A stretch of 64,000 bases of DNA, from the NCBI RefSeq assembly GCF_009900745.1, contig NZ_WXVU01000001.1, positions 434,001 through 498,000 on the forward strand, read 5' to 3'. Of this stretch, positions 16,719 to 24,087 are shown piece after piece. The translations under genes and the position numbers were made by a program. The first letter of the stretch is position 1. The number at the start of each line of letters is the position of its first letter. Source of the stretch: Chryseobacterium sp. c4a. Its GTDB lineage: Bacteria; Bacteroidota; Bacteroidia; Flavobacteriales; Weeksellaceae. Under the pieces are notes generated by a model. The model searched no databases and was not told where the DNA came from. It saw only the letters and a list, made by a program, of their open reading frames with translations.

Positions 16719-17672
16719 TCATCTTTTCTTGAAGAATGAGTCTACAAATTCCGTACCATTGAAAAGTTGCAGATCCTGCATTTTTTCGCCTACTCCTATA
16801 TATTTAACCGGAATTTGGAATTGATCTGAAATACCGATGACAACACCTCCTTTTGCTGTTCCGTCTAGTTTTGTTACAGCCAATGCATTCACTTCGGTTG
16901 CTGCAGTAAATTGTTTAGCCTGTTCAAAAGCATTCTGACCTGTAGAACCATCCAGAACCAGTAAGATCTCATGAGGAGCATCTGGAATTACCTTCTGCAT
17001 TACTCTTTTAATCTTGGAAAGTTCGTTCATCAGGTTGATCTTATTATGAAGTCTTCCTGCCGTATCGATGATAACCACATCTGCATTTTGAGCTACAGCA
17101 CTCTGTACAGTATCAAAAGCGACAGAGGCAGGATCGGATCCCATTTCCTGTTTTACAATAGGAACACCCACTCTTTCACTCCAGATAATAAGTTGGTCAA
17201 CCGCTGCTGCTCTGAAGGTATCTGCTGCTCCAAGAACTACTTTTTTACCTTCGGATTTAAACTGGTGAGCCAATTTTCCAATAGTTGTTGTTTTTCCAAC
17301 CCCATTTACTCCAACCACCATTATAACATAAGGCTTTTTTGAAGTATCGATATTCCCTGTTCCTGCATGAGGATTTTCCAGCAATAGTCCCGAAATTTCC
17401 TCACGAAGAATACTATCCAGCTCGCTTACTCCAACATATTTGTCACGGGCAACACGTTCTTCAATTCTTTCTATGATTTTGATGGTTGTGGAAGCGCCTA
17501 CATCAGATGCAATCAGTACTTCTTCCAGATCATCCAGAACTTCATCATCTACTTTGCTTTTACCGACTACGGCCTTCGTCATTTTTTCAAAGAATCCCTG
17601 GCTGGATTTTTCCAATCCTTTATCCAAAGTTTCTTTTTCTTCTTTTTTGAAAATATTTTTAAACCAACTCAT
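16719..17672 (-). CDS. ftsY: Signal recognition particle receptor FtsY
   Basis: This 317-residue protein has an N-terminal helical NG-type N domain and a GTPase domain with GVNGVGKTTTIGKLA (P-loop), DTFRAAAVDQL, DTAGR and TKLDGTAKGG. These are the SRP GTPase signatures. It lacks the long acidic A domain of E. coli FtsY, as is usual in Bacteroidota; a short basic/acidic N-terminus (MSWFKNIFKKEEKE) probably contacts the membrane. It docks ribosome-SRP complexes at the translocon. It follows the ridA-like gene by 15 bases and is probably cotranscribed with it. Confidence 0.97.
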   Translation of the reverse strand: MSWFKNIFKKEEKETLDKGLEKSSQGFFEKMTKAVVGKSKVDDEVLDDLEEVLIASDVGASTTIKIIERIEERVARDKYVGVSELDSILREEISGLLLENPHAGTGNIDTSKKPYVIMVVGVNGVGKTTTIGKLAHQFKSEGKKVVLGAADTFRAAAVDQLIIWSERVGVPIVKQEMGSDPASVAFDTVQSAVAQNADVVIIDTAGRLHNKINLMNELSKIKRVMQKVIPDAPHEILLVLDGSTGQNAFEQAKQFTAATEVNALAVTKLDGTAKGGVVIGISDQFQIPVKYIGVGEKMQDLQLFNGTEFVDSFFKKR

Positions 17673-17687
17673 AGTTTTAGTTTATTC

Positions 17688-18158
17688 TTATCTTTTGTTT
17701 TTAATCACTGCTGTGGCTTCTACCTCGATCATTACATCATTCCTGAAAAGCTTACTCACTTCTACAAGGCTGCTTACAGGAGGGTTTTGAAGATTGACAT
17801 ATTCATCCCTTACTTTTCTGAAATCCGGGGTTTTTGAAATGTCTGTGATGAAGATACTCAGTTTGACAATGTCTTTTCCTGTACCTCCATATTCTTTCAA
17901 TATGTTTTCAATGTTTTTGAAAATCTGATGTGTTTGTTCTTCTACATGGTTTCCCACCAGATTGCCTTTTGAATCCAAAGGAACCTGACCAGATAATAAA
18001 ATCATTCTGGATGTACCGCAATCAATGCTTACTGATTGTGATAATCCAGGAATGCTGAAAACTTTTGGTGAACTTTTATATTCTATAGGGTTCATTGTTT
18101 TCTGACTGAATGAAAATTGAAAAATAACTGTACCTATTAGAACAATGATCTTCTTCAT
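17688..18158 (-). CDS. RidA-family protein with signal peptide
   Basis: The 156-residue protein has the YjgF/RidA fold: MILLSGQVPLDSKGNLVG, EEQTHQIFKNIENILKEYGGTGKDIVKLSIFITD and a C-terminal NPPVSSLVEVSKLFRNDVMIEVEATAV. Cytosolic RidA hydrolyses reactive enamine/imine intermediates using an Arg in an RxxVxV-type segment. Here that position reads PPVSSLVEVSKL, without the Arg, so deaminase activity is doubtful. It starts with a clear Sec signal (KKIIVLIGTVIFQFSFSQ), so it is likely periplasmic, unlike classical RidA. It sits between the rpmB-rpmG-DUF4295 unit and ftsY. Confidence 0.85.
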   Translation of the reverse strand: MKKIIVLIGTVIFQFSFSQKTMNPIEYKSSPKVFSIPGLSQSVSIDCGTSRMILLSGQVPLDSKGNLVGNHVEEQTHQIFKNIENILKEYGGTGKDIVKLSIFITDISKTPDFRKVRDEYVNLQNPPVSSLVEVSKLFRNDVMIEVEATAVIKNKR

Positions 18159-18194
18159 ATTTCACTGATTAATAATCTGGTGAACAAAGATAAC

Positions 18195-18226
18195 AAAAAA
18201 ACTACCCAAAATATGAGTAGTTTTTT
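18195..18226. terminator. Terminator after the rpmB-rpmG-DUF4295 unit
   Basis: Arms AAAAAACTAC (18195-18204) and GTAGTTTTTT (18217-18226) with an 12-base loop. It lies downstream of the ribosomal unit on the minus strand and upstream of the ridA-like start. Confidence 0.75.
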
Positions 18227-18247
18227 ATATTGTAAATAAAGTATTGA

Positions 18248-18397
18248 TTATTTTTTCAAAAAACCATCTACTTCATCAGCATTCATTACTTTTTCTTCGA
18301 AAACGTAAGCTCCTGATTTAGAAGACTTCACCATTTTCACCACTTTGGTCATTTTTTTAGACCCGGTCTGTAGGGTTGCTACTACTTTCTTTGCCAT
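18248..18397 (-). CDS. DUF4295 small basic protein (candidate ribosomal protein)
   Basis: A 49-residue basic protein starting MAKKVVATLQTGSKKMTKVVKM and ending NADEVDGFLKK. It matches the DUF4295 family of Bacteroidota, which always sits beside rpmG. It follows rpmG by 19 bases. My recollection, which I cannot verify here, is that a Flavobacterium ribosome structure assigned this family as a lineage-specific large-subunit protein (bL38). The composition (Lys-rich, short) agrees with a ribosomal role. Confidence 0.88.
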   Translation of the reverse strand: MAKKVVATLQTGSKKMTKVVKMVKSSKSGAYVFEEKVMNADEVDGFLKK

Positions 18398-18416
18398 TGT
18401 AAATTATATTTATAAA

Positions 18417-18599
18417 TTACTTGATTTCTTTGTGAAGGGTAGATCTCTTAAGAACTGGATTGTATTTTTTCAATTCCAATCTCTCTGTAGTGTTCTTTTT
18501 ATTTTTTGTAGAAATGTATCTAGACATTCCTGGCATACCGCTTTCTTTGTGCTCTGTACATTCAAGGATTACTTGAACTCTATTTCCTTTTTTTGCCAT
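18417..18599 (-). CDS. rpmG: 50S ribosomal protein L33
   Basis: The 60-residue protein [18 protein letters not shown]...[34 protein letters not shown] matches bL33. Only one Cys is present, so it is the zinc-free (C-) form. It is 6 bases downstream of rpmB and 19 upstream of the DUF4295 gene, forming a conserved operon. Confidence 0.97.
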   Translation of the reverse strand: MAKKGNRVQVILECTEHKESGMPGMSRYISTKNKKNTTERLELKKYNPVLKRSTLHKEIK

Positions 18600-18605
18600 G
18601 ATCTA

Positions 18606-18848
18606 TTAATTCTTTTTAATCAATCCGTTTCTAGTAGCTCTTTCAATAGCTTCCTCGATTCCAATCTTGTTAATCACTCTCAATCCATGAGCTGATACTT
18701 TCAGTGTAACGTGCTTATCTTGCTCTGGAAGGTAAAATTTCTTCTCTAATAAGTTAATTTCAAAACGACGCTTCGTTTTGTTATTAGCGTGAGAAACGTT
18801 GTTACCAACCATTGCACGCTTTCCTGTTATTTGGCAAATTCTTGACAT
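18606..18848 (-). CDS. rpmB: 50S ribosomal protein L28
   Basis: The 80-residue protein begins [33 protein letters not shown], the bL28 signature, and ends [20 protein letters not shown]. It is the first gene of the rpmB-rpmG-DUF4295 unit. It has one Cys and lacks the four-Cys zinc site. The promoter should lie in the 240-base gap up to 19089. Confidence 0.97.
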   Translation of the reverse strand: MSRICQITGKRAMVGNNVSHANNKTKRRFEINLLEKKFYLPEQDKHVTLKVSAHGLRVINKIGIEEAIERATRNGLIKKN

Positions 18849-19055
18849 ATCTCGATGTTCTTATTTGTATAATATTTGAGAGTGCAAAATAACGAAGAAT
18901 TTTTTATATAGACAAATCTTTTGGAAAATATTTGTAAATAAGTGACTGATTATAAATATTGATTTTTTAAAATATCCGAATTTCTGGGATATGGCATGAA
19001 ATCAGTGCTGATATATTTCATACAGGCTTTTTTTAAACAAGGAAAATTAATATTC

Positions 19056-19063
19056 TATCTTTG
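19056..19063 (+). promoter_or_regulatory. -7 element TATCTTTG before the VCBS/T9SS gene
   Basis: A perfect TAnnTTTG match 25 bases before the ATG at 19089. No convincing TTG -33 partner is visible. Confidence 0.5.
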
Positions 19064-19088
19064 TTTTTAATTAATCTAAATAAAAATT

Positions 19089-20801
19089 ATGAAGAGAATT
19101 TATTTTCTATTATCAATGTTGCCTGTTGGTTTATGTGCTCAGAATTTTACAGAGATACAAACCGGAATGAATAATTTTTATTTCTCCGCAGCCGATATTG
19201 CTGATGTGGATAATAATGGGACACTGGATGTTGTGGTGAATGGAGCTATTGATTCGGATGGAGATGGAAATCCTGATGCTACCTATAATGAAGTGTATCA
19301 GAATACAGGAACAACTTTGCAGCCTTATACAGATCTTGGAGGGGGAGTAACACATCTTGGAGATATTAAATTTATTGATTTTAATAATGATGGCTTGATG
19401 GATATTGTTTCCACGGGATTGAGCTATATGGATATTGTTAATTACAAGCATTATCGTTTTAAAAATACAGGAGTAGGTTTTACAAAAGAAGTAGAACTTC
19501 CGGGAAAAGTATATGGTTCTATGGAAGTTTTTGATTTTAATCATGATGGGAAGCAGGATTATGCCATTAATGGAACACAATACGCTCACGGAGGAGGTTT
19601 TAGAAATACAGTAGACTTTTACAAAAATACAGGCCAAGGATTTGATATTACCGAGAACTGGGCTGATGGAACTCAAAACGGGAGTTTTAAAATAGTAGAT
19701 CTTAATAATGACCATCTTTTGGATCTTGTTGTTATAGGATCAGATATTAATGGGGATCCGGTATCAAAAGTATATATCAATCAGAATGGAACATTGGTTC
19801 ATACACAAGCTCTTGATTCTTTAACATCTGGAAAGCTGGAAGTAGCTGATTTTAATGCGGATGGTTTTCAGGATATTGTTATGATTGGTAAGAATCCTAA
19901 TGACGATCCTTATCTTGCTGTGATGATGAATGACGGAACTGGTAATTTAGTAATTCAGCAGATTCCAACAGAAGTTTCTGATGCATCTATAAGTGTAGGT
20001 GATTTGAATAATGATGGATATTATGATTTTATCATCTCCGGCGACATAAATTATAATGCAGTAGTAAAAACTTATTTATATAATGTATCCAATCAGCAAT
20101 TTACTGAAGGTACAACTACAGGTTTGCATGCTCTGGGTGGGCCGGGAATGATACAGCTATTTGATTTTAATAACGATAATCATCTTGATGTTTTATTAAG
20201 TGGATTTGATTGGGCAAATTCAGCGATTCCATCATTGACTAAGCTTTTTAAAAACAATGCCAATGATGCGAATGTAAAACCAACAGCGCCTACTCAGCTT
20301 GCTATGACAAAAAATGGAAACAGATTTAATTTTACATGGAGTGGTGCAACGGATGATAAAACTCCTGTGAATGCATTACGTTATGAAATTAAAGTAGGAT
20401 CTACACCGGGATCACAAGATATTGCTAAATATATTGTAACGATCCCTTCATGGTTTCTGGATCTTGATCCGTCTGTTCAGAATGTATATTGGAGTGTAAG
20501 ATCAATTGATGCTTCAAAAGTATATTCTGATGCTTCAACACAAAGCTCATTGTCGACCAATGAAAACACAAGCTCTCGTGAAACAGAACTTGTTATTTAT
20601 CCAAATCCTGCTTCTGATAAAGTTTATATTAAAGGAGAGAAGGTTTCAGAAGCTGAAATATATTCAATGGAAGGAAGAAAGGTGAATGTGACTTTGAACA
20701 GAGATCAGTCTATTGACGTTTCTCATCTCCCTAAAGGTATTTATCTATTAAAACTGAAGATAAAAAACGAAATAATCACCAAAAAACTTAATATTAAGTA
20801 A
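19089..20801 (+). CDS. Secreted FG-GAP/VCBS-repeat protein with T9SS sorting tail
   Basis: A signal peptide (ending GLCAQ) is followed by about seven FG-GAP/VCBS repeats with the calcium-binding pattern D-x-[ND]-x-D-G (DVDNNGTLDVVVNG, DFNNDGLMDIVSTG, DFNHDGKQDYAING, DLNNDHLLDLVVIG, DFNADGFQDIVMIG, DLNNDGYYDFIISG, DFNNDNHLDVLLSG), consistent with a beta-propeller. A fibronectin III-like segment follows near residues 395-490, then a type A T9SS C-terminal domain (LVIYPNPASDKVYIKG to KKLNIK). The protein is expected to be exported across the outer membrane and attached to or released from the surface. Its ligand is unknown. It is monocistronic with a strong terminator. Confidence 0.9.
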   Translation: MKRIYFLLSMLPVGLCAQNFTEIQTGMNNFYFSAADIADVDNNGTLDVVVNGAIDSDGDGNPDATYNEVYQNTGTTLQPYTDLGGGVTHLGDIKFIDFNNDGLMDIVSTGLSYMDIVNYKHYRFKNTGVGFTKEVELPGKVYGSMEVFDFNHDGKQDYAINGTQYAHGGGFRNTVDFYKNTGQGFDITENWADGTQNGSFKIVDLNNDHLLDLVVIGSDINGDPVSKVYINQNGTLVHTQALDSLTSGKLEVADFNADGFQDIVMIGKNPNDDPYLAVMMNDGTGNLVIQQIPTEVSDASISVGDLNNDGYYDFIISGDINYNAVVKTYLYNVSNQQFTEGTTTGLHALGGPGMIQLFDFNNDNHLDVLLSGFDWANSAIPSLTKLFKNNANDANVKPTAPTQLAMTKNGNRFNFTWSGATDDKTPVNALRYEIKVGSTPGSQDIAKYIVTIPSWFLDLDPSVQNVYWSVRSIDASKVYSDASTQSSLSTNENTSSRETELVIYPNPASDKVYIKGEKVSEAEIYSMEGRKVNVTLNRDQSIDVSHLPKGIYLLKLKIKNEIITKKLNIK

Positions 20802-20820
20802 CTGAATCATTCTATCTTGA

Positions 20821-20857
20821 GAGAAGTCAGACGTCCAGCTGGCTTCTCTTTTTTTTG
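20821..20857 (+). terminator. Terminator after the VCBS/T9SS gene
   Basis: Stem GAGAAGTCAG (20821-20830) pairs with CTGGCTTCTC (20839-20848), including one G-T pair, and is followed by eight T. Confidence 0.88.
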
Positions 20858-20890
20858 GAGATTGGCTTGGCGAAAATTGGGTTAAATATT

Positions 20891-21030
20891 TCTCGCGGAT
20901 CTCACAGATTAGGCAGATGATTATGTTTATTGATGCTGGAATTATTATCTAAGAAATAAAAAATCTGCGTTATCAGCTCAATCAGCGAGAGATTAATAAC
21001 TCTCAGATCTTGCAGATAACGCAGATTGTA
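20891..21030. repeat. Intergenic repeat with TCTCGCGGAT / ATCAGCGAGAGA ends (copy 1)
   Basis: The left end is TCTCGCGGAT at 20891-20900. The opposite end, ATCAGCGAGAGA at 20981-20992, is its imperfect inverted complement. Inside, short CAGATT/AGATNA words recur at roughly 10-base spacing. A further satellite TCTCAGATCTTGCAGATAA follows at 21001-21019. A second member lies at 58547-58644. No coding potential is seen. Confidence 0.7.
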
Positions 21031-21069
21031 TTGTATCTAGGGAAATCAGTAGAACGGATATTCCTAATA

Positions 21070-22704
21070 TTATGCTTTCTTCATTTTTGCCTGGACTCTT
21101 TTAATCAGATAATAGAATAATAAAAATCCTAGAGCAAATATTGAAAATCTGGAAAGAAGATCTCCTGCTCTGGAGTAGAATGTCATTCCATCATAAAGAT
21201 TAACTTTTGAAAATAGTGCAGTTTGATCACCGTAGAAAGTATCAGCTGTTATTTCACCTTTGGCATTGATGTGGGCAGAAATTCCACTGTTGGCAGCACG
21301 AGCAATTTCTCTTCTTGTTTCAATAGCTCTCAGCTTTGCGTAGGATAAAAGCTGTTTGTGTCCTTCTGTAACGCCCCACCAGGAGTCATTGGTCATAATA
21401 GCTAGGAAATTAGCTCCTTTTTTTACATAATCTGTAACAAACTCCCCATAAATACTTTCGTAGCAGATAATAGGTGCCATTTTTCCTTTGTTGTAAGGGT
21501 TGGAAAAAGCTATTCTTTCTTTATCTATTCCCAGGGAAGCGACAGTTCCACCTAAATTAAGCATAGCATCACCTAGAATTGGCTTTAAGACATTCATATA
21601 CGGGAATATTTCAACACCAGGAACCAATTTCCCTTTGTGGTATACCTGAACTTTTTGTTGTGGAGTAAGTTGAATAGCCGTATTATAGCTTGCTATCCAA
21701 AACCCCTGATTGGTTTGATAGGCTTCTTTTGGTCGCGTAGTAGGATCAAAATAAAAGCGGTGTGATGAAATTCCTGTAGCAAAAACAGATCCGGGATGTG
21801 TAGATAGAAATTCTTTAACATTATTTAAAAGTAAACTTTTTTCTAAGCCGGTCTCAGAAATAGAACCTTTGCCTGGAAGTGCTGTTTCTGGAGCAATGTA
21901 ATAATCTATTTTTGTAGTTGAATTTTTTTCAGCCAACGCTAAAAGATCTTGTTCAATCGTTAAGCTATCCTTTGAATACTTTTCAGCATAAGGATCAAGA
22001 TCAGGCTGCAGCATCAGTACGTTTACCTGTCCGGATGGTTTCTCGTTAAAGCTGTTATATTTAATGATCGAAATAATCATCGGGATAGCAATTAATGCTG
22101 CTATGATAGATGAATTCTTAATCAAATCATTTCTCTTTCTTCCTGCTTCCCAGGTTCTGATTGTATAGAAAATCAATACATTAATCAATAGGATCCAGAA
22201 GCTTCCACCGGTTGCTCCCAGGGTGTCATACCACTGAATTAATTTTGGGTAATCCGAAAATACATTTCCTAGGTTCAGCCATGGCCATGTAAGTTCCCAT
22301 CCTAAATGGAATTTTTCAAAACTCATCCAGATTGCAATCAGAAATCCTAATCCCCAATAGGTTCCCTGAGCGTTTTTATACCAATGATAGCATTGGAAAA
22401 CCAAAGAATATAAAAGCGAATTGACAAGAACAGGGAATACAACGGCCATTATAGAGTGGCTTCCGTCCGGATTTTTGGATCCATATAACCATCCTGTAGT
22501 AACAATATTCCAGATGACAAAGCAAAGATAGGATAGTCCGAAAATCATCCAGCCTTTTCTTTTATAATCTGAAAATTTGGAAATTCCATGTTCCATCATC
22601 AGAAGAGGAACGAGGGCGAAAAATATAAAAAACGGAACTCCATAAGTAGGCCAAGAGACCGACAGCAGCATTGCTGAAATAAGTGTAAGTAGAACGTATT
22701 TCAT
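21070..22704 (-). CDS. lnt: Apolipoprotein N-acyltransferase
   Basis: This 544-residue inner-membrane enzyme has about eight hydrophobic segments, mostly in the first 215 residues, and a periplasmic nitrilase-like domain. The catalytic triad is visible: Glu273 in APETALPG, Lys357 in YHKGKLVPGVE and Cys414 in PIICYESIYGE. It adds the third acyl chain to the N-terminal Cys of lipoproteins, consistent with the many lipoproteins in this window. The gene is divergent from the vanZ-like gene, with 55 bases between the starts. Confidence 0.96.
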   Translation of the reverse strand: MKYVLLTLISAMLLSVSWPTYGVPFFIFFALVPLLMMEHGISKFSDYKRKGWMIFGLSYLCFVIWNIVTTGWLYGSKNPDGSHSIMAVVFPVLVNSLLYSLVFQCYHWYKNAQGTYWGLGFLIAIWMSFEKFHLGWELTWPWLNLGNVFSDYPKLIQWYDTLGATGGSFWILLINVLIFYTIRTWEAGRKRNDLIKNSSIIAALIAIPMIISIIKYNSFNEKPSGQVNVLMLQPDLDPYAEKYSKDSLTIEQDLLALAEKNSTTKIDYYIAPETALPGKGSISETGLEKSLLLNNVKEFLSTHPGSVFATGISSHRFYFDPTTRPKEAYQTNQGFWIASYNTAIQLTPQQKVQVYHKGKLVPGVEIFPYMNVLKPILGDAMLNLGGTVASLGIDKERIAFSNPYNKGKMAPIICYESIYGEFVTDYVKKGANFLAIMTNDSWWGVTEGHKQLLSYAKLRAIETRREIARAANSGISAHINAKGEITADTFYGDQTALFSKVNLYDGMTFYSRAGDLLSRFSIFALGFLLFYYLIKRVQAKMKKA

Positions 22705-22759
22705 TAAATTATTTTAATATACAAATTTAATGTTTTTGAAATGAATATATTAGCATCCG

Positions 22760-23173
22760 ATGTTAAAGAAACTATATAAAATCGTTATTATCCCTTATAC
22801 GCTGTTCCTGCTTTATCTAATGTTTTTAGGGATGGGCAGATTTCAGTATGAAGACAACCTGATTACGGTGGAACCTGTGTTTTCTACCATTAAATTTATC
22901 CAGGGAGCAATGTCCTGGAAAGATATTGTTATTATCGTTCTTGGAAATATTGTGATGTTTATTCCTTTTGGTTTTCTGGGTTGGGTTTTTCCCAAGCTGA
23001 CGGATCTGAAATCTCTGGTCTTTAATTTTATTCCGGCTATTACGATTGTGGAGGGACTTCAGTATTTTACAAGATTAGGGATATTTGAGGTAGATGATAT
23101 CCTCCTGAATACTTTTGGAGTGTATTTAGGCTGGCTGTTTCGTCGGTTTATTGAGAAAAGGTTTAACTATTGA
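22760..23173 (+). CDS. VanZ-family membrane protein
   Basis: This 137-residue protein has four membrane segments and the VanZ-like arrangement NIVMFIPFGFLGWVFP, TIVEGLQYFTRLGIFEVDDILLNTFGVYLGWL. In this family the conserved Glu/Gln/Asp residues (VEGLQ, DVDDI) face the membrane interior. Members are named after a teicoplanin-resistance accessory protein, but most, including this one, have no demonstrated link to resistance. Its 3' end overlaps the convergent proC by 11 bases. Confidence 0.85.
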   Translation: MLKKLYKIVIIPYTLFLLYLMFLGMGRFQYEDNLITVEPVFSTIKFIQGAMSWKDIVIIVLGNIVMFIPFGFLGWVFPKLTDLKSLVFNFIPAITIVEGLQYFTRLGIFEVDDILLNTFGVYLGWLFRRFIEKRFNY

Positions 23174-23966
23174 GTTCTTTAGCTCGCTTTTCGGCATTGA
23201 GAATTCCCTGTTTTAAAATCTCTTTAAAGCTATTGTCTTCAAAGGTTTTTAAAGCAGCTTCTGTAGTTCCGCCTTTGGAAGCCACGTCCTTAATTAGCTC
23301 TTCTAAATTTTTTTCAGAGTTGTTGATTAGATGGTAGGCTCCCAGCATGGTTTGCTTTACAAATAATTTGGAAAGGTTTTCTTCAATTCCCATTTCAATT
23401 CCGGCTTTGATCATGGCATCGATAATATAGTAGAAGTAAGCAGGGCCGCTTCCGGAAAGTGCTGTAACACCATCTAAAAGGTTTTCATCTTCTAAATACA
23501 CCGATCTTCCGGTACTGTTTAATAATCTTTCAATATTGATAAGCTGGCTGAAAGAAATACCGTCTGCTGCAGTATAGCCGGTAATTCCCATTCCTAAAAG
23601 GGTAGGAGAGTTAGGCATGGCTCTTACAACAAGTGGATGGTTGAGCGATTTTTGGATTTTCTCAATATTGATTCCGGCCATAATGGATAAAACCATTTGG
23701 TTTTCTTTTAAAGTAAATCTGAAATTCTGAGCAACAGTCTGGAAGTCCTGTGGTTTTACAGCAAGAATGATAAGATCAGCATCCAACTCTGTGACTTCAT
23801 CAAAAGTAGAGGTTTTTGATTTGGGAAATTCTTCCGCTATTTTGGAGATTTTAGATTGGCTTCGGGTAATCAGGTGTAGGCTTTCAGGTTTGATCAGTTC
23901 ATACTTTAAGAATGATTTCGAAAAAGATAAACCCATATTTCCGGCTCCTAAGATCGCTATTTTCAT
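23163..23966 (-). CDS. proC: Pyrroline-5-carboxylate reductase
   Basis: This 267-residue enzyme starts with the Rossmann motif IAILGAGNMGLSFSK and carries AVKPQDF, RAMPNSPTLLGMGITG and the C-terminal signature ALSGSGPAYFYYIIDAMIKAGIEMGI, plus DVASKGGTTEAAL. It catalyses the last step of proline synthesis with NAD(P)H. It is cytoplasmic and of normal length. Nothing in the neighbourhood suggests an operon with other proline genes. Confidence 0.96.
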   Translation of the reverse strand: MKIAILGAGNMGLSFSKSFLKYELIKPESLHLITRSQSKISKIAEEFPKSKTSTFDEVTELDADLIILAVKPQDFQTVAQNFRFTLKENQMVLSIMAGINIEKIQKSLNHPLVVRAMPNSPTLLGMGITGYTAADGISFSQLINIERLLNSTGRSVYLEDENLLDGVTALSGSGPAYFYYIIDAMIKAGIEMGIEENLSKLFVKQTMLGAYHLINNSEKNLEELIKDVASKGGTTEAALKTFEDNSFKEILKQGILNAEKRAKELNS

Positions 23967-24034
23967 ACAAGGTGCTTTTTTGAATATTGTTATGCTAAAA
24001 TATTGTTTTTTTATATGAAAAGGATGCTTTTTAA

Positions 24035-24069
24035 TAAAAAAGGCAGCTGTTTTTTACAGCCGCCTTTTA
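24035..24069. terminator. Terminator downstream of the 24088-26037 gene
   Basis: Stem AAAAAGGCAGCTGT / ACAGCCGCCTTTT with one mismatch and a five-T loop lies 20 bases beyond the stop of the minus-strand T9SS gene. Flanks are A/T-rich on both sides. Confidence 0.82.
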
Positions 24070-24087
24070 TGATTCAATAGATTATGT

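Noticed and set aside
22760..23966. Resistance to glycopeptides through the vanZ-like gene
   Set aside because: Only the fold name is shared; no van gene cluster is present.
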